From Gemmatimonadota bacterium (lineage in GTDB: Bacteria > Gemmatimonadota > Gemmatimonadetes > Palauibacterales > Palauibacteraceae), in NCBI GenBank assembly GCA_022825725.1, contig JAJDWE010000060.1:1-36621 (forward strand): 36,621 bases of DNA, given 5' to 3'. The notes below the pieces were generated by a model that was given only the letters and a program-made list of their open reading frames with translations, did not search any database and was not told where the DNA came from. Shown one piece after another: positions 8,429-15,723 of the stretch (within the stretch, counting starts at the first letter, position 1; each line of letters starts with the position of its first letter). The position numbers and the translations under genes were made by a program.

Positions 8429-9606
8429 ATCGGACCGGTGGTGAAGGGCAGCAGGTCGGGCGTGCCGGGAAGCAGCTCGTACACCCGGACCTGGTCCAGA
8501 CAAAGCACAAAGAGCCGCTCTCCCACCACCGCCAAGTCCACCTCGAAACAATCGGATCCCCATTCTCGCGTGCGGTGCGCCACGACAGTAGCCGAGTCGC
8601 CCGCCACCAGGGGGATCGTTGTCGTGAGAGCGAAATGGCCGGTCGGATGTGGCTTCACCCATAGACCATCCAGCGACGACCGCACACCCCGTGAGAAGGG
8701 GATCACCGAACGTGTTGCGCCGGGCCGGCGGCCTTCGGGGCCGGCTTCGCGGGCCTCGCGCTCAACCGTTTCGGCCTGTGCGGCGATGGCTTCGGTGAGC
8801 CAGGCCGGGAAGGCGAGCGGCGCGATGTCCGCGATCCTGGCCGACGGGATGTCCAGCGCGATGCGCCACGCCCCGTAGGCCCTGACATCGGTGTTCCGAA
8901 ACACGACAACGGTGTCGCGTGCGACGACCGCAAACTCGAGATCGTACTCCGCCCACAACGACCGGACGTCGTCAGGCGCCAGTTCGGGCGGAAGCTCGCC
9001 GGCGAGATCCACGACATCGTCACCGGACTGTATCGCAAGGGAAGCTCTCCGCCCCTCGAACTTCCGGTACAGCACGGCTCCGTTGGGCAGCACGCCGAAG
9101 CCGCGCGTCAGCGGCGGAATCCGCAACTCCTCCAGCATGTGCCCATCCGGATCGAACCGCGATAGCCGGCCAGCCTGCAGGTCGGCCACCCACACACCGC
9201 CACGGGGATCGGTTTCGATCGAATAGGGGTCCTCGAACTCTCCGGGCCCACCGCCGGGTCCCCCGATGACGGCTCGCAGCGTCCCCTCCCGGTCGAGACG
9301 CAGAACATGTTTCGCGAAGGTGTCGAGGACGTAGATCTCATCCCCACCATCCTCCGCCGTGGCGCCGACGGCGAGATCCCACCCGCGCTCGACGAGGAGG
9401 TCCGACTGCATGTCCAGCGGGTCGGCCGGGAATCCTCCGATGAACGCGCCGGGTTGGAGGACGCGATAGCCAGCCACCGATTCCAGGTCAGGGGCCGCCG
9501 ACGGAGCGGGTGTGGCTCCGCTCGACGGGCCACCCACCCAACTGCACCCGGCCGCCAGGCCCATGACTGTCGCCGCCAAGGCGTAGCGCGCGAGGAGCAG
9601 CTTCAC
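8425..9606 (-). CDS. Six-bladed beta-propeller (NHL-like) lipoprotein
   Basis: About 393 residues. The GTG start at 9606 gives VKLLLARYALAATVMGLAAG followed by Cys, a lipoprotein signal with a good lipobox (LAAGC). An in-frame ATG at 9645 would add 13 residues and overlap the previous gene by 14 bases; neither start has a strong ribosome site. The body has propeller-type repeats: GDEIYVLDTFAKHVLRLDRE, GGPGGGPGEFEDPYSIETDP, GGVWVADLQAGRLSRFDPDG and PNGAVLYRKFEG. Such proteins are common in Gemmatimonadota and Bacteroidota; their function is mostly unknown (6-bladed beta-propeller family). It sits after three HAAS-type genes in the PadR module 1 operon and ends in a GTGA overlap with the YIP1-like gene. 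Predicted to be anchored to a membrane and to face the periplasm or the outside. Confidence 0.8.
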   Translation of the reverse strand: MKLLLARYALAATVMGLAAGCSWVGGPSSGATPAPSAAPDLESVAGYRVLQPGAFIGGFPADPLDMQSDLLVERGWDLAVGATAEDGGDEIYVLDTFAKHVLRLDREGTLRAVIGGPGGGPGEFEDPYSIETDPRGGVWVADLQAGRLSRFDPDGHMLEELRIPPLTRGFGVLPNGAVLYRKFEGRRASLAIQSGDDVVDLAGELPPELAPDDVRSLWAEYDLEFAVVARDTVVVFRNTDVRAYGAWRIALDIPSARIADIAPLAFPAWLTEAIAAQAETVEREAREAGPEGRRPGATRSVIPFSRGVRSSLDGLWVKPHPTGHFALTTTIPLVAGDSATVVAHRTREWGSDCFEVDLAVVGERLFVLCLDQVRVYELLPGTPDLLPFTTGPM

Positions 9607-9631
9607 GCCGGACCCGAACCTGCACACCGTT

Positions 9632-10366
9632 TCAGGTCGAAACATGACTCGGACCGGGGATCCGCGGTCTCCGAACCACGCTGATCCGCCTCCTCCGGTT
9701 TGCGCGTGCCCATTCGCGCTTGCGCAGGAGAAGAGCGGCGGCCACCCAGACGAACGACATAGACCACACCCAGTACCCGGAACCGAAATGCACACCGCTT
9801 CCCACGGCTCCGGCCGTCGTCCATGGAGGCCAGCCCTGCGTGAGCACGCCAAGGGCAAGGGTCAGGGCGCCCACCATCCCGAGGATTCGCCACGACCCGC
9901 GAGGGCGACGCGAGTGCCGGAAGATCGGTAGCGTCAGCAGCATCGGGAGGTTGACAAGCAGAATCAGGAGGAGCGACCCGAGTTCGCCTTCCTGGAAGGG
10001 GCCGACAAGAAAGTGGTAGCCGTACACCGTCCTGCCGATGCCGGCAGGAGCCGGTCCCGACCCCGACCTGACCAGGACCGGGAGGAGAAACGACGTGGCG
10101 TAGACCACCCATCCGACCAGCACGAGGCGTTGCCACCGCGACTGTCCCGCCCGGGCGAACTCCCGCAGGAGTGCAGCCGGTTCACCGAGTGCGCGGCGGG
10201 CAGCCGCGTACGCTTCCGCCGGTGCCAGCGAGGCATCCGACTCAAGCTCCAGATCGACGCGGGCGCGGAGGTGATCCTCGAGTTCATCGAGTTCGCGGGA
10301 AGAGAGCGTCGACCGGCGTCTCAGCCGCCTTCGCCAGTTGCGGATTTCCCTGTCCAGTTCGCGCAT
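9632..10366 (-). CDS. HAAS-type (permease prefix domain) membrane protein, copy 1
   Basis: A 244-residue protein. The N-terminal 60 residues carry the permease-prefix/HAAS pattern (MRELDREIRNWRRRL, LSSRELDELEDHLRARVDLE, ARRALGEPAALLREFARAG). Four hydrophobic segments follow (VLVGWVVYATSFLLPVLV, LLLILLVNLPMLLTLPIF, ILGMVGALTLALGVL, YWVWSMSFVWVAAALLLR). I chose the ATG at 10366 because GGGAG stands 6 bases before it and the product then aligns with its paralogues at residue 1; the ATG at 10387 has no ribosome site. It is the third of three tandem paralogues behind the first PadR gene. The family is thought to be a signalling or regulatory partner of PadR-controlled permeases, but here no FtsX-type permease is attached, and the role is unknown. 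Confidence 0.78.
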   Translation of the reverse strand: MRELDREIRNWRRRLRRRSTLSSRELDELEDHLRARVDLELESDASLAPAEAYAAARRALGEPAALLREFARAGQSRWQRLVLVGWVVYATSFLLPVLVRSGSGPAPAGIGRTVYGYHFLVGPFQEGELGSLLLILLVNLPMLLTLPIFRHSRRPRGSWRILGMVGALTLALGVLTQGWPPWTTAGAVGSGVHFGSGYWVWSMSFVWVAAALLLRKREWARANRRRRISVVRRPRIPGPSHVST

Positions 10367-10399
10367 CCCGGGCTCCCGAGTATCCATGTGCGTTCGCGA

Positions 10400-11137
10400 C
10401 TACGCGATGCTCGTTTTCGGGCGGGCGGTTGCCCAGTCGCGTCGGCGGAGCCAGAGGGCGGCAGCCGCGAAGGCGAACGAACCGGACCACAGCCAGTAAC
10501 CGGCGCCCGGGTATTGGAGGGCGACGGCAGCCCCCTCGTACGGGAAAGGTGCCGGACTGAAGACACGGAGCATCCCCAGCCCCAGTTGCACGACGCCCAT
10601 GCCGCCGAGGACCCAGCGGAGCCACCGCCGGTCGGGTCGCCGGGAGCCCAGGAGCGTCGGGAGGGTCATGAGCAGCGGCAGATTCGGGAGTAGCACCGCG
10701 GCGCCGAACCACACCATCGACGGCGCGTCCCCCATCGTGACCAGCGCCGTCGTCAGGTCCCCTAGAAACTCGTATGGGCGTTGCGACGCATACGCCAGGA
10801 CGGCCAGGGCGTCAGAGTCGAGCAGCCCGGTTTCAACCCAGGTCGAGATGGGGAGGAAGAAGGAGGTCGCGAACATCGCCCAGGCGGCCAACAGCAGCGG
10901 CCGCCACCTGCGTCGCCCGGCCTTCGCGAACTCCCTCGAGAGCGCGGCCGCTTCACCCAGTTCATCACAGACGGTGTTGAAGACTCGGGACGGCGACCGC
11001 TCGGGCGTCATCCCGAGTTCCAGATCGAAGCGGGCCCGGAGGTGGTCCTCCAGCTCATCGACCTCGCGCGGGGAAAGCGATGAACCGCGCTCCACCCTCC
11101 GGCGCCACGTCGTGATTTCGGCCTCCAGTTCAAACAC
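10400..11137 (-). CDS. HAAS-type (permease prefix domain) membrane protein, copy 2
   Basis: A 245-residue paralogue of its neighbours. It starts with GTG (read as MFELEAEITTWRRRVERGSS) and has the ribosome site AGGAG 7 bases upstream. The N-terminal helical prefix contains SPREVDELEDHLRARFDLEL and DELGEAAALSREFAKAG. It is followed by hydrophobic segments such as LLLAAWAMFATSFFLPI, MVWFGAAVLLPNLPLLMTL, WVLGGMGVVQLGLGMLRVF and YWLWSGSFAFAAAALWLRR. The conserved ends (YWxWSxSFxxxAAALxLRxRxWAxA) are shared by all four copies in the window. It lies 27 bases downstream of copy 3 and 33 bases upstream of copy 1, in one operon under the PadR gene. Role unknown beyond the family's association with PadR regulators. 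Confidence 0.78.
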   Translation of the reverse strand: MFELEAEITTWRRRVERGSSLSPREVDELEDHLRARFDLELGMTPERSPSRVFNTVCDELGEAAALSREFAKAGRRRWRPLLLAAWAMFATSFFLPISTWVETGLLDSDALAVLAYASQRPYEFLGDLTTALVTMGDAPSMVWFGAAVLLPNLPLLMTLPTLLGSRRPDRRWLRWVLGGMGVVQLGLGMLRVFSPAPFPYEGAAVALQYPGAGYWLWSGSFAFAAAALWLRRRDWATARPKTSIA

Positions 11138-11164
11138 GATTTGACTCCTGAGATACGCCGAAAT

Positions 11165-11815
11165 TCAGACCGGGAGAGCTGTCTTCCTGGAGCGGGCCGA
11201 TGCCCAGTTTCGCCTGCGGACCCACAGGGCGACCGAGGCGAGCACAAGCGAGGCGGACCACGCAAAAAGGCCGATACGGGGTGTGACCCACCCCTCCGAA
11301 CCGGCCGCGACAACACCGATACCGAAGGACGATACGCCGATGGCCCCGAGGATCACCGCGAGCCAAGTGCCCTTTAGTCGATGCTTGCGCCAAACGAGAG
11401 GAAGAACCAGGAGCATCGGCAGATTGAGCAGGATGGGCACCAGCCCGTCATCGACGAGCAATTCCCACCCTCGCTGCGTGTAAGCGGAATCGAGGTTCAG
11501 CGGCAGGATCGCCGAAAAGTGGAGCACCGGCAGCAGGAATGACGCCGCGTACAACGCCGAAGCGACGGCAAGCAGTGGCTTCCAACGGGGCCGACCGGCC
11601 CGGGCGAACTCCCGGGAGAGCGCCTTCGGTTCACCGAGTGCATGCCGTGCGATGGCAAACGCCCGTCGCGGCGCGAGTGAGGCGTCCAACTCGAGTTCCA
11701 GATCGACCAGGGCGCGCAGGTGGTCTTCGAGTTCATCCAGCTCGCGAGGCGAGAGCGACGACCCGCGTTCCACGCGCGTCCGCCAGTTTCGAACTTCGCT
11801 TTCCAGTTCAAACAT
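11165..11815 (-). CDS. HAAS-type (permease prefix domain) membrane protein, copy 3
   Basis: A 216-residue paralogue, the first HAAS gene after PadR copy 1. It starts MFELESEVRNWRTRVERGSS, then SPRELDELEDHLRALVDLEL and the short-helix stretch HALGEPKALSREFARAG. Four hydrophobic segments follow, including LLAVASALYAASFLLPVL, GLVPILLNLPMLLVLPLVW, AVILGAIGVSSFGIGVV and LFAWSASLVLASVALWVRRR. Its ATG lies inside the end of the PadR gene (8-base overlap, ATGTTTGA) and has GGGGAGG 5 bases upstream, so it is translationally coupled to the repressor. The same 8-base overlap is found in module 2, which shows that the gene pair was duplicated as a unit. Exact function unknown. Confidence 0.8.
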   Translation of the reverse strand: MFELESEVRNWRTRVERGSSLSPRELDELEDHLRALVDLELELDASLAPRRAFAIARHALGEPKALSREFARAGRPRWKPLLAVASALYAASFLLPVLHFSAILPLNLDSAYTQRGWELLVDDGLVPILLNLPMLLVLPLVWRKHRLKGTWLAVILGAIGVSSFGIGVVAAGSEGWVTPRIGLFAWSASLVLASVALWVRRRNWASARSRKTALPV

Positions 11816-12149
11816 GGCTGCCTCCCCATGACATCTGGAGGGCTCCGTACACGGCGCGCCAACTCTCGCGGTCGGTGGCCAACTGGCGCTTCCCGCGGGC
11901 CGTCAGCCGGTAGTACTTGCGGCGGCGCCCTTCGTCGGTGAGTTGCCAGCGGCCCTTGATGAGGCCGTCACGCTCGAGCCGGTGGAGGACCGGGTAGAGC
12001 ATCCCGTCGGACCACTCGAGTTCGCCGCCGGAGAGCAACTGGACCTGTTTGAGGATCTCGTAGCCGTACGTCTCGCCGCCGGCCAGGATGGAGAGCACCA
12101 TCGGGCGGGACGACGCGGCGACCAACTCCTTGTAGACCGGCTTCTTCAT
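11808..12149 (-). CDS. PadR-family transcriptional regulator, copy 1
   Basis: A 113-residue winged-helix regulator, normal length for short PadR proteins. Visible parts: MKKPVYKELVAASSRPMVLS, the helix-turn-helix GGETYGYEILKQVQLLSGG, the conserved DGMLYPVLHRLERDGLIKG and the wing WQLTDEGRRRKYYRLTARGK. The C-terminal dimerisation helix follows (RQLATDRESWRAVYGAL). It differs from the PadR protein at 14261-14602 at only 14 of 113 positions by my count. Members usually repress their own operon by binding an inverted repeat in the promoter; such a dyad is present at 12176-12213, just upstream. It controls, by position, three HAAS-type membrane genes, a propeller lipoprotein gene and a YIP1-like gene. 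The inducer is not known. Confidence 0.92.
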   Translation of the reverse strand: MKKPVYKELVAASSRPMVLSILAGGETYGYEILKQVQLLSGGELEWSDGMLYPVLHRLERDGLIKGRWQLTDEGRRRKYYRLTARGKRQLATDRESWRAVYGALQMSWGGSHV

Positions 12150-12175
12150 CCGGAGACCCCTGTGCCGGAGATCTT

Positions 12176-12213
12176 ATACCATGAGATGCAATGTACCTTG
12201 TACTACATGGTAT
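12176..12213 (-). promoter_or_regulatory. Probable PadR operator and promoter, module 1
   Basis: A dyad with outer arms ATACC and GGTAT (ATACCATG ... CATGGTAT) encloses the core CAATGTACCTTG. The operator before PadR copy 2 has the same arms, the same 12-base core and the same spacing, while much of the remaining sequence differs, which indicates selection on the site. On the minus strand a possible -10 (TATAAG) overlaps the distal arm, so binding would block the promoter. The distance from the inner arm to the padR ATG is 26 bases. Confidence 0.65.
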
Positions 12214-12279
12214 AGGGCCGAATGGTTCCATGCAAGCGCTCAGCCGCACCTTTTCGCGGGAGCCCTCCCGCGGGTTCCT

Positions 12280-13580
12280 TCAGCGCGCCGGCAGCGGGAT
12301 GGACGCGACGGAGGGGCGATCGAACTCGTCGCGGGACACGCCCCAGATCCGGGAGGCGGTGAAGCGAAGCGCGTCGAACCGCTCCGGCAGTCGCACGTCG
12401 CGGGCGGCGCCATCGGCCTCGATGCGCAGCCAAAGGGGACCGCCGCTCAATCCGCCCGTATCGAGGTCGAGCGGCTGCAGCCATATCGTGCCGTTCTCGT
12501 CGCAACGGAAGTCCACGTAGCGGGGCAGGTAACTCGCGAGTTCGTGCGGCGCCCCCTGCACCATGTCGGCCATCTGATTCAGGAGGCGCAGGCTGTCCTC
12601 GCGGGTGAGCCGGCTGCGACGTCCCCGGTGACCTCCGCCTGCCTCAGCGCGAATACCGCTCCCGCGAACTGCCGGGGGCTGACCTCCGTGAACGGCACGG
12701 GGGGAAGGTCGATGGGATCCACCTCGGTGCCAGCGCCGTCGAAGCCGCGCAGCCGGTTCGTGACCCGATCGTATACGCGCACGAGATTCTCGCCGCAGGA
12801 AGCCCACAGCCGGTACCACAGGGGAAAACCGCCCTCGCTCGCGCTAAAGTCTCCAGACGGGTCCTCCAGGACATCGCCGAGCGCCACGAGGGTTCGCGTT
12901 CCGCCGGTCTCCGGATCCACGGCGATGAGGTCGGCGCCCAGAAGCCCGAAACGGAACTGCAGCACACCCCCCTGCATCGTCGCGGTCGAGTGGGGCACGA
13001 CGATCTCACGGCCGAGCCTTGCCGTCCGCACCGACGAATCCAGCATGCTCATGCCGCTTCGCACGCTGCCGCGCGGGACGGACGTCGACGCGAGAGAGAA
13101 CTGCTCCGAGTCGGCGTCGGGTCGCGAGATCCGGATCAGGGCGTGGTGCAGAAGGTCCAGGACCCACGCCTCACCCTCCCAACCTCCCGCGACGAAAGCC
13201 GAGGGCATCGGGAATTCGTCAGGTCCGCCTCCGGCCGATCCGTGAGCGCCGAGGGACGCGCCATCCGCGCCGAATCCCACGAAGTACGGCTCCTGTGAGT
13301 TCAGGACCCAGACGGAGCCGTCGGCCAGAACTTCGAGGTCCCGGACCACCGCGAGGGATTCCGACGTGCCCAACACCTCGATGGCCGATGCGGGCAGTTC
13401 GATCGAGGGGAGCGGGTCGTCGTCTACGGATGCACTGTCGGCGCACGCCACGAACGCCGTGACGAACAGCAACACCGCAACGCGTCGAGACCTTCGGGTG
13501 ATCGACCCAGGCTCGGCGAAGCGGGACCGCTCGCATGCCCTCGCTCGCCAGTTCGGCAACTCGAACCCCAGCTCAAGCAT
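12280..13580 (-). pseudogene. Six-bladed beta-propeller lipoprotein gene, frameshifted, with HAAS-like N-terminal remnant
   Basis: The first frame runs from ATG 13580 to a stop at 12579-12581. It shows a propeller protein: FVTAFVACADSA lipobox region, VRDLEVLADGSVWVLNSQEP, GSAGGGPDEFPMPSAFVAGG and VLDLLHHALIRISRPD. From about 12630 the coding sense moves to another frame that stays open to 12280 and reads LTREDSLRLLNQMADMVQ, VDFRCDENGTIWLQPLDL and IWGVSRDEFDRPSVASIPLP, a typical propeller C-terminus. One missing base near 12600-12660 explains this. Before the signal peptide, the first 20 residues (MLELGFELPNWRARACERSR) resemble the start of the HAAS paralogues. The ATG overlaps the HAAS copy 4 stop by 8 bases. 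It may be a true pseudogene or a sequencing/assembly error. Confidence 0.7.
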
Positions 13581-14268
13581 TCCGTGCTCGCCGTGTCCTT
13601 GAGCGGGCGGAGGTCCACTCGCGGCTGCGAAGCAGAAGGGCTGCAGCCACCAGTACGTGCGCCCCGGACCACGTCCAGTACCCGAGGCCGAGATACGGGT
13701 AAACTGCGATCTCACCAGCGATGGCGACGGCCGATCGATCCAGGAGATTCGCAACGCCGAATCCCAGGGCCGAGACGCCAAACGCGCCGATGGTCCAGGT
13801 GAGCCATCGCGCTCTCGATCGCCATGAACACAAGAGGGCCGGCAGGGTCATGGCCATGGCCAGATTGGGGATTAGAGGGAGAATCCAGCCGTCTGCGAGC
13901 GCCTGCTGGGGCCAGTGGTGTGCGGGAGCCGACCACGGGACTTCAGCGTACACGGTTTGAAGCGCGGCAGGCCCGGCGACCGGTAGAAGAAGCGACGCCC
14001 CGTACATCGCCCATCCTGCCAGCAGGAGATATCGCCACCTGGGCCGTCCGGCCTTGGTGAACTCCTTCGCGAGCGCCGTTGACGCACCCAGACGCTCCCG
14101 AGCGACCAGCAGCGCACGGTGCGGGGCAAGGGCCGGGTTCAGTTCCAATTCCAGGTCGACGCGTGCACGCAGGTGGTCCTCGAGTTCATCCAGTTCGCGG
14201 GGAGAGAGAGACGACCTGCCTTCGAGGCGCCTGCGCCAACTCGTGATCCCGGTCTCCAGCTCAAACAC
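13573..14268 (-). CDS. HAAS-type (permease prefix domain) membrane protein, copy 4
   Basis: A 231-residue paralogue of the three proteins in module 1. It starts with GTG (VFELETGITSWRRRLEGRSS), overlapping the PadR copy 2 stop by 8 bases (GTGTTTGA), exactly as copy 3 does in module 1. The prefix has SPRELDELEDHLRARVDLEL and ERLGASTALAKEFTKAG. Hydrophobic segments include LLLAGWAMYGASLLLPVAG, WILPLIPNLAMAMTLPALL, TIGAFGVSALGFGVANLL and YWTWSGAHVLVAAALLLRSR. The longer in-frame start at 14310 would run through the PadR gene and is rejected. It is the only HAAS copy in module 2 before the broken propeller gene. Confidence 0.8.
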   Translation of the reverse strand: MFELETGITSWRRRLEGRSSLSPRELDELEDHLRARVDLELELNPALAPHRALLVARERLGASTALAKEFTKAGRPRWRYLLLAGWAMYGASLLLPVAGPAALQTVYAEVPWSAPAHHWPQQALADGWILPLIPNLAMAMTLPALLCSWRSRARWLTWTIGAFGVSALGFGVANLLDRSAVAIAGEIAVYPYLGLGYWTWSGAHVLVAAALLLRSREWTSARSRTRRARNA

Positions 14269-14602
14269 GACTGCTTCCCCACGACAACTCGAGGGCGCCA
14301 TACACCGCACGCCAGCTTTCGCGGTCGGTCGCTAGCCGCCGCTTCCCGCGGACCGTGAGCCGGTAGTATTTGCGGCGCCGTCCCGCCTCGGTGAGCTCCC
14401 AGCGGCCGGCGATCAACCCATCGCGCTCCAGCCGGTGGAGGACGGGGTAGAGCATCCCATCGGACCACTCAAGTTCACCTCCCGAGAGCAACCTCACCTT
14501 GTTGAGGATCTCGTAGCCGTAACTTTCACCACCAGCAAGAATGGAAAGCACCATCGGGCGTGACGACGCAGCCACGAGCTCTTTGTAGACCGGCTTCTTC
14601 AT
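14261..14602 (-). CDS. PadR-family transcriptional regulator, copy 2
   Basis: A 113-residue winged-helix protein, near-identical to PadR copy 1 (14 differences by my count, including H to R next to the C-terminus and KQVQ to NKVR in the recognition region). Visible parts: GGESYGYEILNKVRLLSGG, DGMLYPVLHRLERDGLIAG, WELTEAGRRRKYYRLTVRGK and the C-terminal helix RRLATDRESWRAVYGALEL. The ATG at 14602 is chosen by alignment with copy 1; the longer frame to 14656 runs through the operator. It stands first in an operon with HAAS copy 4 and the frameshifted propeller gene. The nearly identical operators suggest that the two repressors may cross-regulate both modules. Confidence 0.92.
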   Translation of the reverse strand: MKKPVYKELVAASSRPMVLSILAGGESYGYEILNKVRLLSGGELEWSDGMLYPVLHRLERDGLIAGRWELTEAGRRRKYYRLTVRGKRRLATDRESWRAVYGALELSWGSSRV

Positions 14603-14625
14603 TCGATCCCCGACTTCGGTGACGC

Positions 14626-14663
14626 ATACCACGAAGTACAATGTACCTTGCGACACAAGGTAT
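14626..14663 (-). promoter_or_regulatory. Probable PadR operator and promoter, module 2
   Basis: Outer arms ATACC and GGTAT enclose the core CAATGTACCTTG, in the same register and with the same total length as the site at 12176-12213. The flanks are otherwise diverged. The site lies 23 bases upstream of the PadR copy 2 ATG, consistent with autoregulation. An inner dyad (GTAC AATGTAC) is also present. Confidence 0.65.
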
Positions 14664-14724
14664 ACGGATTGGAGAATCCGTCAAGAGCGTCCCGCCTATC
14701 ATGCCCGTGAACTGTCGTCCCGGC

Positions 14725-15708
14725 TCAGAGACCGAGGTCGAGCAGGACCTTGCCGAGGGGACCGGCTTCCACGGCCTCGTGGGCGGCCACGATGTTCTCG
14801 AGCGCGAACCGCTCGGCGACCGTGTGGCGCAGTTCACCCTCGGCCAGCCACTTCGTGAGATCTTCCACCGCCTTCTGCTTCGCGTCCTCCGGCATGAGGA
14901 AGACGAGTTCGAAGCGCACGGTGAGGTTCTTGTAGAGGAGCGTGTAGAACGGGACGGACGGCTCGGGTTCGCCCTCCGAGGCGTAGGCGGAGATCACCCC
15001 GTTCGCCTTCAGCATCTCGATGGAGGCGTCGAGATTCCCGCCCATCTCGACCTCGACGATCCGGTCGACGCCCTCTCCGTCGGTCAGTTCCGCGACGCGG
15101 GCCGCGACATCCTCCTCGCGATAGTTGATGACGGTGTCCGCGCCCGCCGCTCGCGCGACCCTCGCCTTCTCGTCCGCGCTCACGGTGGAGAGGACGCGCG
15201 CGCCTCCCAGCCGGGCGCACTGGATCGCATAGGCGCCGACGGCGCCCGCGCCGCCGGTCACGAGCACCGTCTGCCCCTCGACGGGCCCGTCGCCGTACAC
15301 GCAGCGATGCGCGGTAAGGGCCGGGATGCCGAGACACGCGCCGTCCGTGAACGTCGCGTTCGGGGGGAGCGGGACGGCCCGGGACTCGGGGACGGTGGCG
15401 AACTCCGCCGCGGTACCGAGATCGCGCCCCCACTGCGCCTCGTAGATCCACACGCGGTTGCCGAGCCTTCCGGAATCGACGTCTTCCCCCACCTGGTCGA
15501 TGACCCCGGCGCCGTCGAAGTGCGGCACCACGAGCGTGGAGGCGAGCGCGCCGCGGCCCCCGGCACGCCGCTTCACATCGACGGGATTGATTCCGGAAGC
15601 GCGTACGCGGACCCGAACCTCGCCGGGACCCGGCGCCGGCGTTTCCTGCTCACCTACCTCCAGCACGTCGCCCGCGGATCCCGGTTTCGTGTACCATGCT
15701 GCTCGCAT
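14725..15708 (-). CDS. Zinc-less quinone oxidoreductase (QOR/MDR family)
   Basis: A 327-residue medium-chain dehydrogenase/reductase. It has the GroES-like N-terminal half (MRAAWYTKPGSAGDVLEVGE, VRVRASGINPVDVKRRAGG, VPHFDGAGVIDQVGEDVDSG) and a Rossmann half (GQTVLVTGGAGAVGAYAIQC, followed by RLGGARVLSTVSADEKA). It lacks the zinc-binding cysteines and histidine of alcohol dehydrogenases, as in NADPH:quinone reductases. It probably reduces a quinone or an enone with NADPH in the cytoplasm. It is the last gene of the P450 operon, 15 bases after the short-chain dehydrogenase. Together these could process an oxidised intermediate; substrate unknown. Confidence 0.9.
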   Translation of the reverse strand: MRAAWYTKPGSAGDVLEVGEQETPAPGPGEVRVRVRASGINPVDVKRRAGGRGALASTLVVPHFDGAGVIDQVGEDVDSGRLGNRVWIYEAQWGRDLGTAAEFATVPESRAVPLPPNATFTDGACLGIPALTAHRCVYGDGPVEGQTVLVTGGAGAVGAYAIQCARLGGARVLSTVSADEKARVARAAGADTVINYREEDVAARVAELTDGEGVDRIVEVEMGGNLDASIEMLKANGVISAYASEGEPEPSVPFYTLLYKNLTVRFELVFLMPEDAKQKAVEDLTKWLAEGELRHTVAERFALENIVAAHEAVEAGPLGKVLLDLGL

Positions 15709-15723
15709 GTCGTCGTTCTCCCG

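Noticed and set aside
12579-12670. Programmed ribosomal frameshift in the propeller gene
   Set aside because: No convincing slippery heptamer and no need for it in this family; a lost base is simpler.
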